Shown piece by piece: positions 33,761 to 43,725 of a DNA stretch of 58,695 nucleotides. Numbering within the stretch: the stretch's first letter is position 1; each line of letters opens with the position of its first letter. The notes beneath the pieces were generated by a model. The model did not search any database. It saw nothing but the letters and a program-made list of their open reading frames with translations, and was not told where the DNA came from. The DNA comes from Akkermansiaceae bacterium UBA1315 (GTDB lineage: Bacteria; Verrucomicrobiota; Verrucomicrobiia; Verrucomicrobiales; Akkermansiaceae), in assembly GCA_002307065.1 (NCBI GenBank), contig DBTN01000033.1:57202-115896 (forward strand), written 5' to 3'. The position numbers and the translations under genes are program-made.

Positions 33761-34156
33761 ATGGCGGAAGAGATCACACTACCGGTTTTGCGCTCCGCCG
33801 CGCATTGGTATTCCGCGCCCCGATTGTGGCGGACTTTGAAAAAGATCGCCGTCGGAGCGAGCCGGAAGACACTCGAAACCGCTCTGATCCTATTTTATTG
33901 CCTCAAGGACGATGATACGCCGGCGTGGGCGAAAAGCATCATCGTGGGCGCGCTCGGGTATCTGATTTTACCGGTCGATTTCATCCCGGATGCGATTCCC
34001 GGTGCGGGCTATTCCGATGACTGGGGAGCGCTCGTCGCGGCGCTCTCGACGGTGGCCGCCTACATCAAGGATGAGCACAAATCGAAAGCCGCCGCCATGG
34101 TTTCTCGGTTTTTCGGTCCCGTAAAACCTGAGCCGCCTGCTGAATTTTTTGAATAA
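33761..34156 (+). CDS. DUF1232 (YkvA-type) membrane protein
   Basis: A 131-residue protein. The DUF1232 hallmark ALGYLILPVDFIPDAIPGAGYSDDWGAL is complete, flanked by hydrophobic helices (TLETALILFYCL and ALSTVAAYI). Proteins of this type are small membrane-associated proteins of unknown function. The start was chosen at the ATG before the conserved helix region; an upstream in-frame extension overlaps the glycosylase gene on the other strand. Confidence 0.85.
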   Translation: MAEEITLPVLRSAAHWYSAPRLWRTLKKIAVGASRKTLETALILFYCLKDDDTPAWAKSIIVGALGYLILPVDFIPDAIPGAGYSDDWGALVAALSTVAAYIKDEHKSKAAAMVSRFFGPVKPEPPAEFFE

Positions 34157-34202
34157 AAACCGGCCTTCGGGTGTATAATCCCCGCAGCTACCGCTTTCCG
34201 TT

Positions 34203-34895
34203 ATGAAATTTTCTCTCTTTTTACTTACCGCTTGGACCGCACTGGCCGTTGGCGCGAGCGCAGCCGTCCGGATCGATGAAAAACTGCTTGGCGAAAAACT
34301 GGGCGGCTGGACGAAACGCGGAGCCAAAGCCGCAGAATACCCACTTTCCGGCGCTTCCTACCGCACCTACAAACCGGAGGTGACGCCGACCCCGGAGGGC
34401 GGAATTTTCATTTCCCTGCGCATCGATCACGTCCGTGGCTGGCTTTCTTCGGACGACCACGCGATTTTGGAAATCACGGTAAACGCCTCGGGCGTCATCG
34501 TTTCCGCGAAATCAAACATCGCCATTCAAGGTCGTTCGATCGCGAGCGACGTGATCCGCGGTGGAACCGGTGCCGGGCAGAAGCTGACGGGTGTCGATCA
34601 CGCCGTTCAGATCGGAACGGATTTGGTCGCGGATCTTTCCGAGAAAATGCTTCGGGAAAAGATCGTCGAAGCGGGACGGGTTTCGTTCCCCGCCGTGTTG
34701 CGGCACAACTACAATTTGTTATTCCAAGCGATCCGTTACGAGCCGGATCCAAAAGCGGAAACCGTCGAGGGCGAGCCGGTTGTCCAAAAACCTGAGCCGC
34801 CGCCTTCCACAAATGCGAATCCGTCCCCCTCGAAGTTGGAGATCAAGCCGTACGATCAGCCGCAGGTGGATCTACCGGTCCAAAAAGCCGAGTGA
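34203..34895 (+). CDS. Exported protein of unknown function
   Basis: A 230-residue protein with a signal peptide (FSLFLLTAWTALAVGASA). The mature domain (about 20-180) has alternating strand-like and charged segments (FISLRIDHVRGWLSSDDHAILEITVNASGVIVSAKSNIAI) and the block ADLSEKMLREKIVEAGRVSFPAVLRHNYNLLFQAIRY. The last 50 residues are Pro/Glu/Lys-rich and look disordered. I recognise no family. It converges with xerD, whose stop is adjacent. Confidence 0.65.
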   Translation: MKFSLFLLTAWTALAVGASAAVRIDEKLLGEKLGGWTKRGAKAAEYPLSGASYRTYKPEVTPTPEGGIFISLRIDHVRGWLSSDDHAILEITVNASGVIVSAKSNIAIQGRSIASDVIRGGTGAGQKLTGVDHAVQIGTDLVADLSEKMLREKIVEAGRVSFPAVLRHNYNLLFQAIRYEPDPKAETVEGEPVVQKPEPPPSTNANPSPSKLEIKPYDQPQVDLPVQKAE

Positions 34896-35780
34896 TCAGC
34901 CGCGCGGGTGGAATTTTTGGTGGACCGCTTTCAGCCGCGCGCGATCGACATGCGTGTAAATTTGAGTCGTGGAAATATCCGCATGGCCGAGAAGTTCTTG
35001 GATCACCCGCAGGTCTGCCCCGCCCTCCAGCAGGTGTGTCGCAAACGAGTGGCGGAGCAAATGCGGGTAAACATTCTGCTCAATCCCAGCCTGCGCCGCT
35101 CGTTCTTTGACGATCTGGCGGACGCGGTCGGGCGATAACGGACCGCCTCGAACGCTGAGAAATAGGTGCGACTGCGTTTTTTTTGAGACCAATCCGTTTC
35201 GTTCGTTGCGCAGATAATCTTCGATGGCTGCCCGGGCTTTCGTGCCGACCCGGACGATGCGGACTTTCCCGCCTTTGCCGATGAGGCGGATGAAACCCCC
35301 ATCAAAATCGATCATTTCCAAGCGGGTTTTGCAAAGCTCGGAAAGGCGTAATCCGGAGGAATAAAAAAGCTCCAAAATTGCCAGATCGCGTCGGCCGAGC
35401 GGTTGAGTGACGTCGATGGATTCCAGCAAGCCAGTGAGTTGGGATGCGTGCAGCGTTTCCGGCAAATGAAGATCGCCACGCGGTGCGATCAGCGGTTCGG
35501 CGGGGTCCATTTCGAGGTGTTGTCGCTGCGCGAGCCAGCGGAAAAATACTTTTAAGTGGACGGTGGTGATTCGCAGCGATGCCGCGTTCAGTCCGTCGCT
35601 TTTCCGTTTGCTGAGAAAGGAAGAAAGCTCATCGGTGCCCAAATCGCGGAGCGTTCCACCCCGAGCGTTCAACCAAGCAGCCAAGGAGTCGAGCGTTTGG
35701 CGGACCGACCATTGATAAGCCTCCGATAGCCCTTTTTCCGTCGCCAGAAACCGGATGAAGCCATCGCTTTCTTTTTCCAT
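34896..35780 (-). CDS. xerD: Tyrosine recombinase XerD/XerC type
   Basis: A 294-residue site-specific recombinase that resolves chromosome dimers at dif. The N-terminal SAM-like core-binding domain is followed by the catalytic domain with the conserved residues: Arg in SGLRLSELCKTR, Lys in GKGGKVRIV, HLLRHSFATHLL (H-x-x-R), LLGHADISTTQIYTHV (His and nucleophile Tyr). No integrase-type arm domain is present and it lies in a housekeeping cluster (tsaE next), so I read it as the chromosomal Xer protein, not a phage integrase. Confidence 0.9.
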   Translation of the reverse strand: MEKESDGFIRFLATEKGLSEAYQWSVRQTLDSLAAWLNARGGTLRDLGTDELSSFLSKRKSDGLNAASLRITTVHLKVFFRWLAQRQHLEMDPAEPLIAPRGDLHLPETLHASQLTGLLESIDVTQPLGRRDLAILELFYSSGLRLSELCKTRLEMIDFDGGFIRLIGKGGKVRIVRVGTKARAAIEDYLRNERNGLVSKKTQSHLFLSVRGGPLSPDRVRQIVKERAAQAGIEQNVYPHLLRHSFATHLLEGGADLRVIQELLGHADISTTQIYTHVDRARLKAVHQKFHPRG

Positions 35781-35783
35781 GAC

Positions 35784-36209
35784 TCAAGCGGGCGCGAGCG
35801 GAAGTTGGCGAATGGTGCGGCTTTGATCAGGCTCGACCTGGAACTTCAGCCAGACGGTGTCCGCAGGAAGCAGTTCGGGAAATTTATCCGCCCATTCCGC
35901 AATGATGATTCCGTCTTGATCGAGGTATTCATCCCAACCCAGGCCGGTCAATTCCGCCGCGGAATCCAGCCGGTAGAAGTCAAAATGAAAAACCGGTAGT
36001 CGCCCGCCGATGTATTCGTGAACCAGAGAAAAGGTAGGACTGGTGACCTCGGCCGCAGATCCGATGCCGCGAACGAATCCTTTGGTCCAATGGGTTTTTC
36101 CCGCGCCGAGACCACCGATCAATCCGATCACCGTACCTGCGCCGGATTTTTCTGCGGCACGCTGGCCGAGCCTTTCCATCGCGGCGGGAGATGTGGCGGT
36201 GCCATCCAT
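35784..36209 (-). CDS. tsaE: tRNA t6A biosynthesis ATPase TsaE
   Basis: A 141-residue P-loop ATPase that works with TsaB, TsaC and TsaD to make t6A37 in tRNA. Walker A is GGLGAGKTHWTKG at about 32-44. The conserved VTSPTFSLVHEY and FHFDFYRL segments and EWADKFPELLP are typical. The start is placed at MDGTATSPAA; longer frames lack homology and overlap the pseudopilin. It lies 3 bases upstream of xerD. Confidence 0.93.
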   Translation of the reverse strand: MDGTATSPAAMERLGQRAAEKSGAGTVIGLIGGLGAGKTHWTKGFVRGIGSAAEVTSPTFSLVHEYIGGRLPVFHFDFYRLDSAAELTGLGWDEYLDQDGIIIAEWADKFPELLPADTVWLKFQVEPDQSRTIRQLPLAPA

Positions 36210-36231
36210 GAGCTTTTTAAAAAACGCGACG

Positions 36232-36918
<687 letters not shown>

Positions 36919-37033
36919 AGGTTTGTCGGAAACGGTAGGTCTCGAAAAAATCGAGGGCAACCAAAAAAGCGACCCATCCAACCGCACAAGGACCGGTTTG
37001 AGAAACGCTTGCGACGCGACTGACGCGGAAAAT

Positions 37034-38344
37034 TTAGGATGCGATCTTTTCAAACTTGCCGTTCGAATCGCCGATGCGTTCGGCTTTGACGTTCATCCGA
37101 TCGAGAAGCGAGAGGTAAAGATTGGTCATCGGGGTGCCTTTTTCGGCGGTGATGACGCGACCTTGTTTGAGCGTTCCATTTCCGCCGCCGGCGAGGATGA
37201 GCGGTAGGTCGTCGTGGTTGTGACGATTTCCATCGGCGATGCCGCCGCCATAGACGATCATCGAGTGATCGAGAACGCTGCCTTCTCCTTCTTTGAGATT
37301 GCGGAGTTTTTCGAGGAAATACGCGAATTGCTCGACGTAGAATCGATCGATCTGCGCGATTTTTTGCAGCGTGTCTGGATCGCTGCGGTGGTGGGAAAGT
37401 TGATGGTGGGCCGCGGCGATTCCGATTTCAGGAAAGGTCCGGTTTGAGCCGTCGTGAGCGAGAAGGTAAGAGGCGACGCGCGTGCTGTCGGTCTGGAACG
37501 CCAAGGCCAACATGTCATACATCATCCGGATGTGTTCGCGATAGGTTTCCGGCACGCCATTCGGGCGGAGTTCTTCGGGAGCTTCGACGCGGAATTTTTC
37601 GGCTTGTTCAATCCGGCGTTCGACGTCGCGGACGGCGGTGAGATATTCCTCCATCTTGCCTTTGTCATTGCCGTCGAGCCGTTTGTTCAGGCGATTTGCA
37701 TCTTCGAGGACGAAGTCGAGGATGCTCTTTTGGTGGTGGCGACGGCGGTTGTCCGCTTTTTCGTCTCCGGAGCCGAAAAGTTTTTCGAAAACCAAGCGCG
37801 GGTCGCGTTCGGCAGGCGCGGGGGTTTGTTCGCTGCGCCAGGAGAGGTTGAATTGGTAGGCGCAAGAGTAACCGGAGTCGCAATTTCCCGAACGCCGTGG
37901 CGGATCGGTGGAAAGCTCAAGCGAGGGAAGTTTGGTCAGGTGGCTGAGCTGTTGGGCGGCGATTTGGTCCACGGAGATGCCAAGTCTGACGTCGGCGCCG
38001 GAGGTTTTCCGGGCTTGGCAACCGGTGAGAAAGGTCGCGTTCGCGCGTGCGTGGTCGCCTGCGCCGTCACCGTTGGCTCGGGCTTTTTCGTGATCGAATC
38101 CGCGCATCACTGAATAATGTTCCCGCAATCCGGAAAGCGGGGCGAGCGATTCGGAGGTGTTTTCGTTTCCATCCGGCCGCCACAAATCGAGGTTCACCCC
38201 ATTGGGCAAGTAGATGAATGCCAGCCGGGTTGGGATGGCGGCGGCAGCTTTCGCGGCGACGGGCGCGGCGGAAACCATCGATTGCAACGAAGGCAACGCA
38301 AGCGTGCCAGCGATGCCTTTGAGGAAGGTGCGGCGTGTGTTCAT
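37034..38344 (-). CDS. DUF1552 Tat-exported protein
   Basis: A 436-residue protein. The Tat signal is clear (NTRRTFLKGIAGTLALPSLQ). The DUF1552 body shows FIYLPNGVNLDLWRP, GDHARANATFLTGCQA, GISVDQIAAQQL, DVERRIEQAEKF, MYDMLALAFQTDSTRVASYLLAHDGSNRTFPEIGI and HHQLSHHRSDPDTLQKI, a sulfatase/DUF1501-like hydrolase fold with many His and Asp. The function is unknown. It lies 38 bp downstream of the PSD1-type cytochrome gene and forms with it a pair seen again and again in Planctomycetes and Verrucomicrobia, so both probably act together in the periplasm. Confidence 0.9.
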   Translation of the reverse strand: MNTRRTFLKGIAGTLALPSLQSMVSAAPVAAKAAAAIPTRLAFIYLPNGVNLDLWRPDGNENTSESLAPLSGLREHYSVMRGFDHEKARANGDGAGDHARANATFLTGCQARKTSGADVRLGISVDQIAAQQLSHLTKLPSLELSTDPPRRSGNCDSGYSCAYQFNLSWRSEQTPAPAERDPRLVFEKLFGSGDEKADNRRRHHQKSILDFVLEDANRLNKRLDGNDKGKMEEYLTAVRDVERRIEQAEKFRVEAPEELRPNGVPETYREHIRMMYDMLALAFQTDSTRVASYLLAHDGSNRTFPEIGIAAAHHQLSHHRSDPDTLQKIAQIDRFYVEQFAYFLEKLRNLKEGEGSVLDHSMIVYGGGIADGNRHNHDDLPLILAGGGNGTLKQGRVITAEKGTPMTNLYLSLLDRMNVKAERIGDSNGKFEKIAS

Positions 38345-38382
38345 GGTGTCGATGGGTAGGGGTGGAACAGGCGGGAATGAAA

Positions 38383-40725
38383 TCAACCGCGCCGATATTG
38401 GAATGGCACGGAGTCGATGACGGCTTTGATCAAATCAATAAAACGTCCTTCTTCAGTCTGAGCTTTCAAAACGATCCCGTCGATCGCCGGGCGATCATAC
38501 CAATCGACGCCGCGACCTAACGCGTAAGTCAGGAGTTTGGTGGCGATGGCGTGGTGGAATTGTTTTTTGTTATCCTCGGAAAGGATCTTCATCAAATCCT
38601 GGGCGGTGGCGAAAGACTGACCGGTGACGAGTTTCCCGGCAGGGTCGATCGGGATGCCATTTTCCTGATCACGCCAGCGGCCGATGGCGTCGAAATTTTC
38701 CATGCCGAAACCGATCGGGTCCATGAGAGCGTGGCAAGACGCACAACCGGGATCGTCGCGATGTTTTTCCATCTGCTGGCGCAGGCTCAGGCCGTGGTTT
38801 TGTTGGCCCTCGGGCGCGGTGAGTTGGGGGACGTTTGGCGGCGGTGGCGGCGCAGGGGTGTCGAGGATGTTTTCCAGAACGTATTGTCCACGAAGAACCG
38901 GTGACGTCCGAGTCGGGTAAGAGGTTAAGGTCAGGAATGATCCCTGGCCAAAAAGTCCGCGCCGCGGCGTGTTGGCGAGCGAGACTTTTTGAAATTCTTT
39001 CCCGGTCACGCCTGGAATGCCGTAATGGTTGGCTAGGGTTTCGTTGATGAACGTGTAATCGGCGGTGAGGAGCGTGGAAACCGGCAGATTTTCCTTCAGA
39101 ACGTTTTCGAAAAGCATCTCCGTTTCCTTTTTCATCAAGCCAGCGAGCTTGTTGTCGTAGAACGAACGGAAGAGCCGGTAGTTGGGAAAGGCGCTGGAAA
39201 GATTGCGGAGTTGCAACCACTGCCCGGCGAAGTTTTCGGTAAAGGCGGAGGCCTTTTCGTCGGCGATCATGCGCCGGATTTCGCGATCGAGGTTTTTGCG
39301 CAATTCGCCCGCGTCCGCGAGCTGGAATAGCTCGTCGTCGGGCATCGTGCTCCAGAGGAAATAGGAAAGCCGGGTGGCGAGGGCGTGTTCGGAAATCAGT
39401 TTGCGGCCCCTTTGGGTTTCGCCGACGCCCGGTTCTTCACGGAACAAAAAGGCAGGTGAGGCGAGCATCGCTTCCAGCGCATGACGGATCGCCACTTCGA
39501 CGGTGGCCCCTTCCGTTTTCGCGATTTGGTTAAAGACGAGATAACGCTCGATTTCCTCATTCTCGACCGGTCGGCGGAAGGCGCGGCGGGCAAACCGGTT
39601 CAAAACGTCCCGCATGTAGGCATCGTCGGACTGATTCGGTTGCCGTTCGACATAGATTCTCCGGTGCGTCGCCGGGCGTGGCGCGTAAGGTCCATCCAAA
39701 GGTCCCTCAACGGAAATGCGGTGGATCATCAAGTTGCGATCGCGCTGGGTGGGATCGGGATTTTCTGGATCGTAGAAATCGTTGGTAAACACGGCGGCAA
39801 TTTTCGCGCTTCCGCCTTTCGGATTGAAGGTGACTTCTGTTTCGAACGTTTTCGGATTTTCCAGCCCTTCGGAGACCTCCCAGGTGATTTGGGTTTTGTC
39901 ATCGATCCGGAGGTCCATTTTCGCCGGCTCTTTTTTCGCTGCGTCCGCACTGGCGGTGACCCGGATCCGATAGCGGCCTGGTTCGCCGAGGCGGAACTCA
40001 TGCTCTACGGCTCCGTTGCTGATCAGGTAGTGGCCGCGATCGGAGCGTTGGCCCGGTCCGTTCAGGCGTTTTCCGGCGACGGATTCTTGCGGAAATTTCC
40101 GTGGGCCGAGATCGATCGCCTTTTCGAGAGCGATCTGCGCGGTATCGAGGTAGCGCTCCAAGTGGACGGGCGAAAGCGTCAGCACGTCGCCGATGTTATC
40201 AAACCCGTAGCCGCTGTCGTCGGAGGGCAGGAGTTCGTCGACATTGACGTCCACGCCGAGCAGGTCGCGGATGGTGTTTTTGTATTCCACCCGGTTCAGG
40301 CGGCGCAAAGTCACGTGGCCAGGATCGGGGTGATTCGGGTCTACCGGGAAAACCGCCGCGTCGATCCAAGCGATCATTTTTTTCCGCTCTTCATCATCCG
40401 GAGCGTCCTCGTCCGGCGGCGGCATCAGTCGGAAATCGATGTGATTGCGGATGCGTTTCCACACATCGCGATCGGCGATCATGGACTCGATCGAGTCGTA
40501 TCGATCAAACGTCAGTTCGCCTTTTTTGATGCCGTCTGCGTGGCAATCGAAGCAATAGTTTTCGAAAATCGGTTCCACATCGTCTCGGAACGATTGTTCC
40601 AGAGCAGGACTCGCCGGTTTGACATTTTCCGCGGATGCGAAATGGACGCAACAAAACGCCGCCGCTGCCAAACGGGAGGCAACGGGAAAATCAAACGGAT
40701 GAAATGGAACTCTTGAAAAAACCAT
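38383..40725 (-). CDS. Planctomycete/verrucomicrobial cytochrome C-like protein (DUF1587/1592/1588/1585)
   Basis: A 780-residue exported protein. After the signal peptide there is a c-type heme site, CFDCH (C58, C61, H62), in the N-terminal cytochrome domain. The order that follows fits the DUF1587, carbohydrate-binding-like, DUF1595, DUF1592, DUF1588 and DUF1585 blocks: TLRRLNRVEYKNTIRDLLGVDV, RRIYVERQPNQSDDAYMRDVLNRFARRAFRRP, LSYFLWSTMPDDELFQLAD, RRGLFGQGSFLTLTSYPTRTSPVLRGQYVLENIL and a second heme site CASCHALMDPIGFGMENFD (Cys at about 661). These proteins are thought to take part in periplasmic oxidation, but no substrate is known. The start gives a signal peptide directly after the ATG; 11 extra residues upstream are unlikely. 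Confidence 0.92.
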   Translation of the reverse strand: MVFSRVPFHPFDFPVASRLAAAAFCCVHFASAENVKPASPALEQSFRDDVEPIFENYCFDCHADGIKKGELTFDRYDSIESMIADRDVWKRIRNHIDFRLMPPPDEDAPDDEERKKMIAWIDAAVFPVDPNHPDPGHVTLRRLNRVEYKNTIRDLLGVDVNVDELLPSDDSGYGFDNIGDVLTLSPVHLERYLDTAQIALEKAIDLGPRKFPQESVAGKRLNGPGQRSDRGHYLISNGAVEHEFRLGEPGRYRIRVTASADAAKKEPAKMDLRIDDKTQITWEVSEGLENPKTFETEVTFNPKGGSAKIAAVFTNDFYDPENPDPTQRDRNLMIHRISVEGPLDGPYAPRPATHRRIYVERQPNQSDDAYMRDVLNRFARRAFRRPVENEEIERYLVFNQIAKTEGATVEVAIRHALEAMLASPAFLFREEPGVGETQRGRKLISEHALATRLSYFLWSTMPDDELFQLADAGELRKNLDREIRRMIADEKASAFTENFAGQWLQLRNLSSAFPNYRLFRSFYDNKLAGLMKKETEMLFENVLKENLPVSTLLTADYTFINETLANHYGIPGVTGKEFQKVSLANTPRRGLFGQGSFLTLTSYPTRTSPVLRGQYVLENILDTPAPPPPPNVPQLTAPEGQQNHGLSLRQQMEKHRDDPGCASCHALMDPIGFGMENFDAIGRWRDQENGIPIDPAGKLVTGQSFATAQDLMKILSEDNKKQFHHAIATKLLTYALGRGVDWYDRPAIDGIVLKAQTEEGRFIDLIKAVIDSVPFQYRRG

Positions 40726-40932
40726 GCTTTGCTCAGATACCCATACGCGGGAACTCAACCCATCTGTCGGGAATCTTAAGGGAAGAGGATTTTGGCGCAG
40801 TTTTTATTCCATCCGGATTCGTGAAGATCGCAGGGTGAGAGAGGATTTCCGATTTCTCGGCAGAGCGTTCCGGCGAATCCCGGAAAATTCGCGTTGATTC
40901 TACCCCCCGCGTCCCGTGAGAGTCTGCCCGCC

Positions 40933-42213
40933 ATGCTCGACATCCGCGTCATCCGAGAAAATCCCGTCGCTGTTCAAGATCGCCTCAAAGCGCGAGGGGG
41001 CGACCACTGGAAACTGGTCGACGACGTGCTCGCCTGCGACGAAACCCGCCGCGCCACCGAGACCGCGAAGCAGCAACTGCAGAATTCCCGCAAAACCATT
41101 TCCAAACAAATCGGCCAGCTCAAAGGAAAGGGCGAGGACACTTCCGCGATCGAGGCCGAAGTTCGCTCGATCAACGAGCAGATCACCAAGCTCGATGCCG
41201 AATCGGAAATCGCAACGGCTCGTCAAAACGAATTGTTGCTGAATATTCCGAATCTCACCCACGAGGCCTGCCCGGTCGGCAGCGATGAATCCGCCAATCC
41301 GGTGGTCCGCGAATGGGGAGCCAAACCGGTTCTCGACGCGCCGAAAGATCACGTCGAGCTCGCGCTCGCCCACGGTTTGGTGAACTGGGACGACGGCACG
41401 CGCGTCGCCGGTTCGGGCTTTGTCGTTTATCGCGGAAAAGGCGCGCGGCTCGAACGGGCGCTGATCAATTTCCTTTTGGATACGCAGAACGCGAACGGCT
41501 ACGAAGAAGTCAACGTCCCTCATCTCGTCAAACGCGAGTGCATGGAAGGAACCGGTCAGCTCCCGAAATTCGAGGACGACATGTACGGCACCGATGCGGA
41601 CGAAAACGGAATCAACAGTCTTTTCCTCGCGCCGACCGCCGAAGTCCCGGTGACGAACCTTTACCGCGACACGATTCTTTCTGAAAACGACCTGCCCGTC
41701 AAAATGGTCGCCTACACGCCGTGCTTCCGCCGCGAGGCCGGTTCGGCTGGACGCGACAACAAGGGCATCATCCGCATGCACCAGTTCGATAAAGTCGAGC
41801 TCGTCCAAATCGTGCATCCGGATCACGGATTCGAAGTTCTCGAACAACTGACCGGCCACGCCGAATCGATTTTGCAAAAGCTCGGCCTGCATTACCGGGT
41901 GATCGAACTTTGCACCGGCGACATCGGATTTTCCTCGGCGAAAACCTACGACATCGAAGTCTGGGCCCCCGGTCACGGAAAGTATCTCGAAGTTTCCAGT
42001 TGCTCGTGTTTCGCCGAATACCAAGCCCGCCGGATGAAGCTGCGCTTCAAGGATTCCGAAGGGAAAAACCGGTTTCCCCACACGCTCAACGGCTCCGGCA
42101 CCGCCCTGCCCCGCCTCTACGTCGCGCTGCTCGAACAATACCAGCAGCCCGACGGCTCGGTGCGTATTCCCGAGGCGCTTGTGCCGTATTTCGGGGCCGA
42201 AGAAATCCGCTGA
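40933..42213 (+). CDS. serS: Seryl-tRNA synthetase
   Basis: A 426-residue class II synthetase. It has an N-terminal antiparallel coiled-coil arm (about 30-100) for the long variable arm of tRNA-Ser, then LAPTAEVPVTNLYRDTIL, motif 2 FRREAGSAGRDNKGIIRMHQF, the Ser-binding region and motif 3 NGSGTALPRLYVALLEQYQQPDGSV. All motifs are intact. ATG is chosen over an upstream TTG lacking homology. The 207-bp region upstream is divergent with the PSD1 gene and probably holds both promoters. Confidence 0.97.
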   Translation: MLDIRVIRENPVAVQDRLKARGGDHWKLVDDVLACDETRRATETAKQQLQNSRKTISKQIGQLKGKGEDTSAIEAEVRSINEQITKLDAESEIATARQNELLLNIPNLTHEACPVGSDESANPVVREWGAKPVLDAPKDHVELALAHGLVNWDDGTRVAGSGFVVYRGKGARLERALINFLLDTQNANGYEEVNVPHLVKRECMEGTGQLPKFEDDMYGTDADENGINSLFLAPTAEVPVTNLYRDTILSENDLPVKMVAYTPCFRREAGSAGRDNKGIIRMHQFDKVELVQIVHPDHGFEVLEQLTGHAESILQKLGLHYRVIELCTGDIGFSSAKTYDIEVWAPGHGKYLEVSSCSCFAEYQARRMKLRFKDSEGKNRFPHTLNGSGTALPRLYVALLEQYQQPDGSVRIPEALVPYFGAEEIR

Positions 42214-42300
42214 AACCGGTCTGCGATATTTTTCCCCGCCTTCTGCTTGCCAAGCCCGATCCGTCCGCCTAAGGCTTTGCGCCTACGCGAAAGGTAAAAA

Positions 42301-42372
42301 GGTCCCGTGGTCCAATGGATAGGACGATGGTCTCCGAAGCCGTAGTTACAGGTTCGATTCCTGTCGGGACCA
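42301..42372 (+). tRNA. tRNA-Arg (anticodon CCG)
   Basis: The acceptor stem GGTCCCG pairs perfectly with CGGGACC. The D arm is GTCC/GGAC, the anticodon stem ATGGT/GCCGT (with wobble pairs) and the loop CTCCGAA gives anticodon CCG (codon CGG). The T arm is ACAGG/CCTGT with TTCGATT. The discriminator is A, and the 3' CCA is not encoded. It reads a minor Arg codon. Confidence 0.97.
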
Positions 42373-42442
42373 CTTTTGTAAGGCGTGATATTGCCGATTT
42401 CCGGTAGGTTGACACCCATGGTGTCGCAGCCTAAGCGTGAAG

Positions 42443-42718
42443 ATGGCAGTGAATTACCGGTCGGTTACGGTCACTTTGGGGGGCGGAGGGACTTTGGTGG
42501 CTTCGATCATCACGGATTCGGCGATGTCTGATCAGGATATCCGCGCGGAAGTTCTGGAGGCAGTGCGTTCGACTGAAATCAGCAGATATGTTTCCAAAGA
42601 TGCGATGCACGACGGCGGCGTCGAAGTTTCGGTTCCGGAACCGGTTTCATTCCCTGAGACGCTTGATGTCGATAACCCGGAATGGGTCAAAAATGGGGAG
42701 AATTTCTGGCGGTATTGA
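42443..42718 (+). CDS. Small protein of unknown function
   Basis: A 91-residue protein (or 93 from a GTG two codons earlier). It opens with strands (NYRSVTVTLGGGGTLVASIITDS), then a helix with SDQDIRAEVLEAVRSTEI, and is acidic towards the end (VSVPEPVSFPETLDVDNPEWVKNGENFWRY). There is no recognised family and no signal or membrane segment. It lies between the tRNA and the metR gene, whose stop faces it 2 bp away. Confidence 0.45.
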   Translation: MAVNYRSVTVTLGGGGTLVASIITDSAMSDQDIRAEVLEAVRSTEISRYVSKDAMHDGGVEVSVPEPVSFPETLDVDNPEWVKNGENFWRY

Positions 42719-42719
42719 A

Positions 42720-43634
42720 TCACGAAACCGGTTCGATTTTCTTCAGGCTGGAGAAGCTGATGCGGCGCATGGTGTCGAGGAATTCGGTCATGTAGGCGGA
42801 CTTGGATTTTTCTTCGGTGGTCGCGGCGTAAAGATTGGCGAATAGACCGGTTTTGCGGATCGGACGGGAGGCGACGTAGTCACGGTCGAGAAACGGTTGA
42901 ACGGCCCAACCGGGCATGGCGGCGATGGCGCGATGGCTGGCGACGAGTTGCAAGATGGCGACGGTGAGTTCGGTCTTGCGGCGGGGCGGATCGACGTTTG
43001 CCGGTTTTAAAACTTCGCGGATCACATCGATGCGGTCATCGGGAATCGGGTAGGTCACCAAAGTTTCCCGGGCGAAATCGCGAGCTGTTAGATAAGCCTT
43101 GTTCGTGTAGGGATGATTCCGGGCGACCAATGCCAAGACTTCGTAACGGAATAGTGGATGATGAACCACGCCAGGGCGAGGCTTGACGTGGGAGACGATG
43201 ACAAGGTCCGCGATGTCTTCCGCGAGCAGTCCGACCGGGTCCGGCTGGAATCCGGAAACGAGATCCATTTCCACTTCCGGCCAGCCTTCGCGAAACGCAT
43301 CCATGCTCGGCATCAGCCAATCGAAACACGAATGACATTCGACCGCGATGCGGAGCTGGCCTGCTTTTCCGTTGGCGATCCGGGCAACATCGCGCTCGCT
43401 TTGGACGATCAACTTTTCCACATCATAAGCGGTGGAAAGCAATCGGTCGCCAGCCGGACTGAGGCGCAGAGGATTGCTTTTGCGTTGGAAAAGCTCGGCT
43501 CCGACGTGTTCTTCCAGCGCCTTCATTTGATGTGAAAGGGCTGGCTGGGACAGATTCAGCCGCTTGCCTGCTTTCGAAAGGTTGCCCGTTTCAGCAACGG
43601 CGACAAGGGCGCGGAGATGTCTCAACTCGATCAT
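42720..43634 (-). CDS. metR: LysR-family regulator MetR
   Basis: A 304-residue transcription factor. The HTH is at the start (LRALVAVAETGNLSKAGKRLNLSQPALSHQMKALEEHVGAELFQR) and the LysR effector domain carries RIAVECHSCFDWLMP, which closely matches E. coli MetR RIAIECHSCIQWLTP. It should activate metE and sense homocysteine. The gene is divergent from metE with a 91-bp shared region, the classic metR-metE layout. The start MIELRHLRAL is preferred over a TTG-like upstream form. Confidence 0.95.
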   Translation of the reverse strand: MIELRHLRALVAVAETGNLSKAGKRLNLSQPALSHQMKALEEHVGAELFQRKSNPLRLSPAGDRLLSTAYDVEKLIVQSERDVARIANGKAGQLRIAVECHSCFDWLMPSMDAFREGWPEVEMDLVSGFQPDPVGLLAEDIADLVIVSHVKPRPGVVHHPLFRYEVLALVARNHPYTNKAYLTARDFARETLVTYPIPDDRIDVIREVLKPANVDPPRRKTELTVAILQLVASHRAIAAMPGWAVQPFLDRDYVASRPIRKTGLFANLYAATTEEKSKSAYMTEFLDTMRRISFSSLKKIEPVS

Positions 43635-43725
43635 GGGGTAAATATGAATCATCACCATTTCGAATGACGATCATAAAAACAATGCGTTAACAGAATGAAT
43701 GGTTCTTCGTTACGATAGGGCCATC

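Noticed and set aside
34896..35780. A phage integrase and attachment site
   Set aside because: The tyrosine recombinase has the length and motifs of chromosomal XerD, sits in a tsaE operon, and no tRNA or direct-repeat pair flanks it. No prophage genes are nearby.
43635..43725. A MetR operator in the metR-metE gap
   Set aside because: The region is where it should be, but the nearest match (TGAATGGTTCTTCG at 43696) has 6, not 5, central bases and an imperfect half-site. I cannot call it with confidence.
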